Made by a program: the position numbers and the translations under genes | Shown here: piece after piece, positions 57,116 through 64,000 of the stretch | Layout: each line of letters starts with the position of its first letter | Numbering within the stretch: the first letter of the stretch is position 1 | Source: Phlebotomus papatasi | Lineage: Eukaryota; Arthropoda; Insecta; Diptera; Psychodidae | Length of the DNA stretch: 64,000 nt | Direction of reading: 5' to 3' | Assembly: GCF_024763615.1 (NCBI RefSeq) | Contig: NC_077223.1 | Location: 67,952,627 to 68,016,626, forward strand | Notes under the pieces: model-generated | Database searches by the model: none | What the model was told of the DNA's origin: nothing | The model's input: the letters and a program-made list of their open reading frames with translations, nothing else

Positions 57116-57426
57116 ACAACTTACATCAGTGCGAAAATAATTTTCTTGAAGAAACAATTCAATTCAATCCAATTTATTTTCATCTCATTTCATTTTTTAT
57201 CCCCCTGCCCATGCGTCCATCGTTGTCTTATCATTGATTGCAGCCTCCAGGACTAAACTATGGAAATGTCCCTTCGCATGCTTTATGTTATTTGTTACAA
57301 TATCATTGTTACATTTGCATTGGGAATAGGTCAATGATACTTTTGTAAGTACAGGTACATAAATATGTAACTTTTCTTGGAATATATGGGTAAATTATTC
57401 GTTAATACATTTAATCTAATAAGATT
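57116..57426. other. Non-coding DNA
   Basis: Nothing recognised. Confidence 0.35.
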
Positions 57427-58476
57427 ACGGTAAAGGTTCATAATTTTGTCCAATCTGCTTATAAGCATCGATGTTCCAAGTCTGAAGTGCGATATTTTCG
57501 ATACTAATTGACTTTTTTTTGTTACTCTCTTTTCAAAAGGGTTTTTTAGAAACTTGGCAAGGGTTTATTGTCTTTGTTTTTACTAAAATTAGTCTTAATA
57601 CGTTTAAAAATGAATTTATATGTAGAGGTGAATTTGACTCGAATTTTGGACGACTTGGCTGTAAATTTGGACAGCTAATTCGCCTCAGCAGGATGCCCGT
57701 TGTTCTTCATTTCATGAACCAATCTTACCAAATCCTCTTCCTGTTCATGTAAGGGAAACGTAGAATGTCACAAGAAGCCCGGAAACTTTCCATATCATTC
57801 ACTAAAGTGAGTTGACTTCGATACCCCAAGTAGCTGCGGATTCGCTCATTCCCTGGCCTTTCCGGGAGACTTTCAAGGCTTTTCTCGCTACATCTCTTTC
57901 GTAGAGATGATGCTCCTTTGTTTCACCAGGCATTTGTCCAACCTAGTCATCACAAAAGCCAAAACTTCACGAAATTTTGTGAGAAAAACACCTGTCCAAA
58001 ATAAGGAGTATCACCTCATTGGTAAATGTCTTAAAACATTTCCCATTTTTCACACGAAAAATCTAATTTCCAAGGCAAATCTCACTTCAGGTCAAATGTA
58101 CAAATCACCACTAACGTGAATCAACACAATATTCAATGAATATTCAATAATATCACTCAAAAAAAGCGAAGAGACATTGTTAGTACTTCACCACAGCTAA
58201 ATAAGACTGAAGAAAACACAAAGTTTTGTCATATTTCTCGTAAGCAATTGCTCAAACTGAATTTTCAACAAAGCAATTTCAACTCAAATCATATTCAAAA
58301 TTTAACGTATTTAGTGTTAAAATCTTCCAAAAAGAACAAATATTTAGATAGAATACATTATTCATCAAATATTGGATTAAAAATCCAAAATTTTAATCAA
58401 TTTATTTTTAGTGTTCAATTTTATCCTCAAAGTGTCCAAAATAAGAAACTGGACAAAATTATGAGCCTTTACCCTA
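57427..58476 (-). mobile_element. 1.05-kb pogo-like relic, copy 3
   Basis: Left 'ggtaaaggttcataattttg' and right 'caaaattatgagcctttacc' are inverted. The sequence matches the other two copies throughout. The 65-codon + frame seen in the other copies is stopped here, so it is not a conserved gene. Confidence 0.6.
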
Positions 58477-59100
58477 TATAATATTTCTGGTCATCTTTTA
58501 TTACGTTAACATTAAAATTGTAACTTTAATTTTAGTACAATTTATTATTCAATATATTTATTTGCATCACTTTCTTCATTATCTTATCTATGAAATTTTC
58601 TACTTCCCCTGATTTCAACTCTGTAGGTGATTACAATGCGGGAGAATTGAAATGACCAAAGATCGCTTGTGACACCACATCCTCGTCACCTGTGACGAAG
58701 TCAACGGATTCCAATTAGACTCCGAGTGAAAGTCACTGATTTGGTCGCGAATGCTGAGAACCATTTATTTTCAGCCCATTAATTAGTCATGTTAGTGAGT
58801 CGCGTGTCTTGAGCATTCCCTGCATTTCCTCGGAAGGAGGAGGGGAAGGTGCTCACAATGGAAATTCCTCTGGCATGGATAGAAATAGAAATGTACGAGT
58901 GAATGAATGAGAAGGTGTTGAGGTATCTTGATCTTCCTCCAGGGGCAGCTCTTTGATATTTTGCAGAGTGTTGAAGAAAATTCTTCCCATCTGCCGAGTG
59001 CGTCTCACGCATAGAACTCTAAGAAAAAAAAAGTGCCTATTCCTATAAAGAATTAGAGGGAAGAAGATAGAACGACGTGGCGCATTAGATGAAATCCTGC
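58477..59100. other. Upstream region of the actin gene
   Basis: Mostly unique DNA. It contains a near-palindromic E-box context at 58685-58697 (GTCACCTGTGACG, with CACCTG at 58687-58692). Other muscle-type sites could be present, but I cannot separate them from chance. Confidence 0.4.
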
Positions 59101-59261
59101 CCTTATACGGTACGACTCTTATGGGCTATTTTTAACCTCCCCCGAACACATATAAGACACCATCGACGTGGCCAGAAGCAACTCAGTCGCTCCAAGTCGA
59201 GTCTCTCAGAAATTCATTAAAGCTCCTCCGGAACACTTCAAGACTATCCACCAAACCGATC
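59101..59261 (+). promoter_or_regulatory. Act57B: Core promoter and 5' UTR of the actin gene
   Basis: A CArG-like word CCTTATACGG (one mismatch to CC(A/T)6GG) is at 59101-59110. A perfect MEF2 consensus, CTATTTTTAA, is at 59126-59135. A TATA box (TATAAG) starts at 59151 and an initiator matching TCAKTY (TCAGTC) is at 59183-59188, about 34 bp downstream. If transcription starts at A59185, the 5' UTR is about 77 bases. Drosophila Act57B is known to be a direct MEF2 target. Confidence 0.7.
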
Positions 59262-61730
<2,469 letters not shown>

Positions 61731-61880
61731 ACTGCCATATAATTCATTAAAATTTAAAGTATTTCTTTTGCTACGTTATAGCACATAAAAATCTCCTACA
61801 ATTCACGAAGATCAATTTATAGAGGTATAAATTCGTATTATAAATTCTTTTAAGAGATGTATTAATAGATCTTAAATAAA
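61731..61880 (+). other. Act57B: Actin 3' UTR with polyadenylation signals
   Basis: ATTAAA is at 61746-61751 and AATAAA at 61875-61880. Either could serve; the second is the canonical word. Confidence 0.6.
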
Positions 61881-61921
61881 TAATTGAAATTTCTAAGTAT
61901 GACTACTAGGAAAATCATGCT

Positions 61922-62206
61922 GTGGCATGCCACATTTTCACAATTTATGCTCTGATGTCGGATCAGTTGGTGTATGAAAATATGGATGAACTCTGTGGCT
62001 GTTTATTTTGGCTCTCAACCGAGATGATCTTCTCAGAAATGTTCTACAAAAGTGATCTCCTCCAAGAAGTGATCCTCTATGGGCAATTTCGGTGTCTATT
62101 TTTGGCTATTTCGATTGTACACCACCAACGCATTGAAACCTTCCTGTGCATTCTCTCTATTTTGGGTTCCGTCACGATGATAGCTTCAGGGGGTAGATCA
62201 CGCTAA
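61922..62206 (+). CDS. Unrecognised 94-codon open frame downstream of actin (doubtful)
   Basis: The frame is more GC-rich than its surroundings and reads through without obvious repeats, with a hydrophobic C-terminal half (RCLFLAISIV, FLCILSILGSV). I do not recognise a family. It lacks visible splice or promoter context, and its length is within reach of chance. It could be a decayed exon of a membrane protein or not coding at all. Confidence 0.18.
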   Translation: MACHIFTIYALMSDQLVYENMDELCGCLFWLSTEMIFSEMFYKSDLLQEVILYGQFRCLFLAISIVHHQRIETFLCILSILGSVTMIASGGRSR

Positions 62207-62748
62207 ATTTGTAATTTTAGCTTCTAAATTTTATAATACACGAATTGTATATTATTTATAATATTTATAGAAAACCGAAAAAATATTTGATTGCTAAAAA
62301 ATCAAATTAAAAGCCGCATAGTCCAAACTTGAAACCAAGCGATTATCTCCTTTTCAAGCATCTGCAAAATTTTCTTGACGGTATAAAACTGTCGTTAAGA
62401 AACACTTATAAAAATGAACTAGTCAAGTTTTTAATCAGAAATCAAAATGGACAAAAGTTATCGAACAAAACGTCGCATAACTGATCCAACTTGGATAATC
62501 CTAAATATGTTAATTTCATCTTCAAAATAAAAAGTAAAAAGGCTCAAAACTTTTTACTTGACCTAATAAATAACTCAAAATCTAGGGATAATACTACTCT
62601 CTCTTTAGGCTGGAGTTCGAACAGTAAAAATTTAGAAGTAGAACTTCTGCTGGCTTAATCTGCCCACTATTCCCTACTCAACACAAGATAAGTTTACATT
62701 CTGCTTAGTATTTTATTCTATTTAATCTCATTTTATATAACACTCTTA
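62207..62748. other. Non-coding AT-rich DNA
   Basis: A fragment of a dispersed repeat ('actactctctctttaggct') is near 62590-62640. Nothing else is recognised. Confidence 0.35.
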
Positions 62749-62975
62749 GGGGGTCCGTGGTGCAATTGGTAAGAGCGTTCGGCTCTTGGGCGGTGTGACC
62801 CCCGGCTCGACTGTCACAGTTGTGAGTTCGAGTCCCGCCCGGTGTTAATGACTGCAGCGTCTGAATGGACATATTTCTCATACACAATGTAATCTGAATA
62901 AAAATTTGTAAACCGAAAAATGTACAAAATGGCAAAAAAGCCCGGTACATCAAAATAAATAAATAAATAATAATA
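62749..62975 (+). mobile_element. Full-length tRNA-derived SINE with 14-bp target duplication
   Basis: The head carries an A-box TGGTGCAATTGG (62758-62769) and a B-box GAGTTCGAGTCCC (about 62825-62837), internal Pol III promoter elements. The spacing is longer than in a tRNA and the fold between them is not cloverleaf, so this is not a tRNA gene. The body ends 'cccggtacatc' followed by an (AATA)n tail. ATATAACACTCTTA is present at 62735-62748 and again at 62976-62989, an exact target-site duplication showing a fairly recent insertion by a LINE-type enzyme. Confidence 0.85.
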
Positions 62976-63103
62976 ATATAACACTCTTAAAGAGTAATTC
63001 GAAAATGATGACTCAATTAACTGTGAAAATAACTTGAACAATGTAATAAAATTTCAGACCTGATTAAAGGGTTACGTGAGTCACGCTGACTAAAAAAACA
63101 GCA

Positions 63104-63860
63104 TAGGGGGAACTGGGGCAGTAGTAAACTGGGGTAGTTGTAAACACTGTGATTTTTTTCATTAATTTTAAGACTCCAGAGGATAAAACCCATAAGCATT
63201 CATAGATACCATGGGGATGCATGTCCACAGAAGAATTGGTCAATAAAATCCTAATACTTTAAAAATAAAAATCATTTTTCCCGAAAATGTTGATATTTCA
63301 ATTATTTTGGTCATTTGGATTTCCACCTGGAAATTAAAAACTGTGTAAAATAATCGAAATGTAGCAATACCAGTTCTTTCCTACATCTTTAATAATTATA
63401 TTTATGGATTTACTAGACAAATTGAGATTCTCATTATTTCAAAAGAATTAATAATTGGTCAGGAAACAGCATTTAGATGTAAACAGGCAATTTCAATTTT
63501 ACAAAATGAGTAGGTAAAAGAGCGGGAAATTGACCTTCATGCGAAATATCTATAATTCATAGATTACGAAAAAAATTGGTGGCGCTGTGTTCAATAAAAA
63601 GTCACATGATGTCAAAATATGGGGAAAATCGGGAAAATCCATTGAAAAATGTCTTTGGTATGCATGCTTTTAGTTTTTTTGCTATTTTAATTATTCTTTG
63701 TAAAAAGTGTCGTGATTTTTTGAAAAATATACAGTTTTTATATATCTCTTAAGTAATTAAAATAATCGAAAGTGGTGCAAAGTTAATTTCAAGGGTGGGC
63801 AAAAAGGTGTTTACATCCTCCCCAGAAAGTGGTTACTTCTACCCCAGGTATTTTGTGAAA
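63104..63860. mobile_element. TIR-like element, TAGGGGGAACTGGGGCAG ends, diverged
   Basis: Left 'gggaactggggcagtagtaa' plus 'ctggggtagttgtaaacac' corresponds to the complement of 63806-63855 ('gtgtttacatcctccccag', 'ttacttctaccccagg'). The ends are eroded and no coding frame is seen. Beyond it, to 64000, nothing is recognised. Confidence 0.45.
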
Positions 63861-64000
63861 AGAGAAAAATGCACAGTGACACAAATTTTATTTTTATGGA
63901 AAACTCAATTGTTTTCCAGCATCCGCATTACCCTCGACGAATTGCCTATACCCAAGGGTAAAACATGAGCTAAGAAATATTTTCCAAAAAATCACGGTGT

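Noticed and set aside
62749..62840. A tRNA gene
   Set aside because: A-box and B-box are present, but the spacing and anticodon arm do not give a cloverleaf. The tail and target duplication identify a SINE.

Overview
This window looks like nuclear DNA of a dipteran insect, probably a nematoceran (a phlebotomine sand fly or relative is a guess, not shown). The evidence is AT-rich non-coding DNA, GT-AG introns, an insect-type actin with one intron in the codon for Gly14, and the C-terminal half of a fly-type retinal homeobox (Rx) protein. There is no sign of prokaryotic gene organisation.

Only two conventional genes can be supported, both on the + strand. (1) At 34147-34863 lies the 3' end of Rx: homeodomain helix 3 from residue 47, the conserved post-homeodomain block, a Pro-rich linker and the C-terminal OAR motif. 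A 60-bp in-frame micro-intron interrupts it at 34313-34372. Upstream Rx exons were not found, so most of 1-34146 may be Rx intron or 5' flank. (2) At 59262-61730 lies a complete 376-residue actin in two exons with a compact promoter (MEF2-type site, TATA box, initiator). In Drosophila both Rx and Act57B map to cytological region 57B, and Act57B has its intron in the same glycine codon. The pair therefore looks like a conserved neighbourhood and the actin like the Act57B orthologue.

The rest is a dense, nested repeat landscape between islands of apparently unique DNA. At least a dozen short terminal-inverted-repeat (TIR) families occur, mostly flanked by TA and beginning TAGGG. A 1.05-kb relative (three copies) keeps minus-strand traces of a pogo/Tigger-like helix-turn-helix. 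There is also a broken HTH_psq/CENP-B-type transposase at 50.6-51.1 kb, two kinds of tRNA-derived SINE (one with a perfect 14-bp target duplication), a TTAA-flanked piggyBac-like element inside a SINE, a truncated non-LTR-like insertion with a (TCTA)n tail, and two-orientation minisatellites at 4.2-4.5 and 55.2-56.4 kb. Several nestings can be read against an uninterrupted paralogue in the same window, giving relative insertion order.

The most interesting signal is a recurring hairpin at seven loci (2.2, 4.06, 22.5-22.8, 28.3, 38.8, 42.3/43.9 and 57.0 kb; the 42.3 and 43.9 kb sites are separate copies). It has the hammerhead-ribozyme core order: CUGANGA, a variable but self-complementary stem II, GAAA, then the palindrome AGCU ending in a UC or UU cleavage site, closed by short stem-I strands. 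The copies usually sit as inverted pairs in small elements; the one at 38672-38950 has perfect 122-bp arms and a 13-bp target duplication. This fits the pseudo-LTR ends of Penelope-like retroelements, which are known to carry small hammerheads. A consistently present extra A before stem II is unusual.
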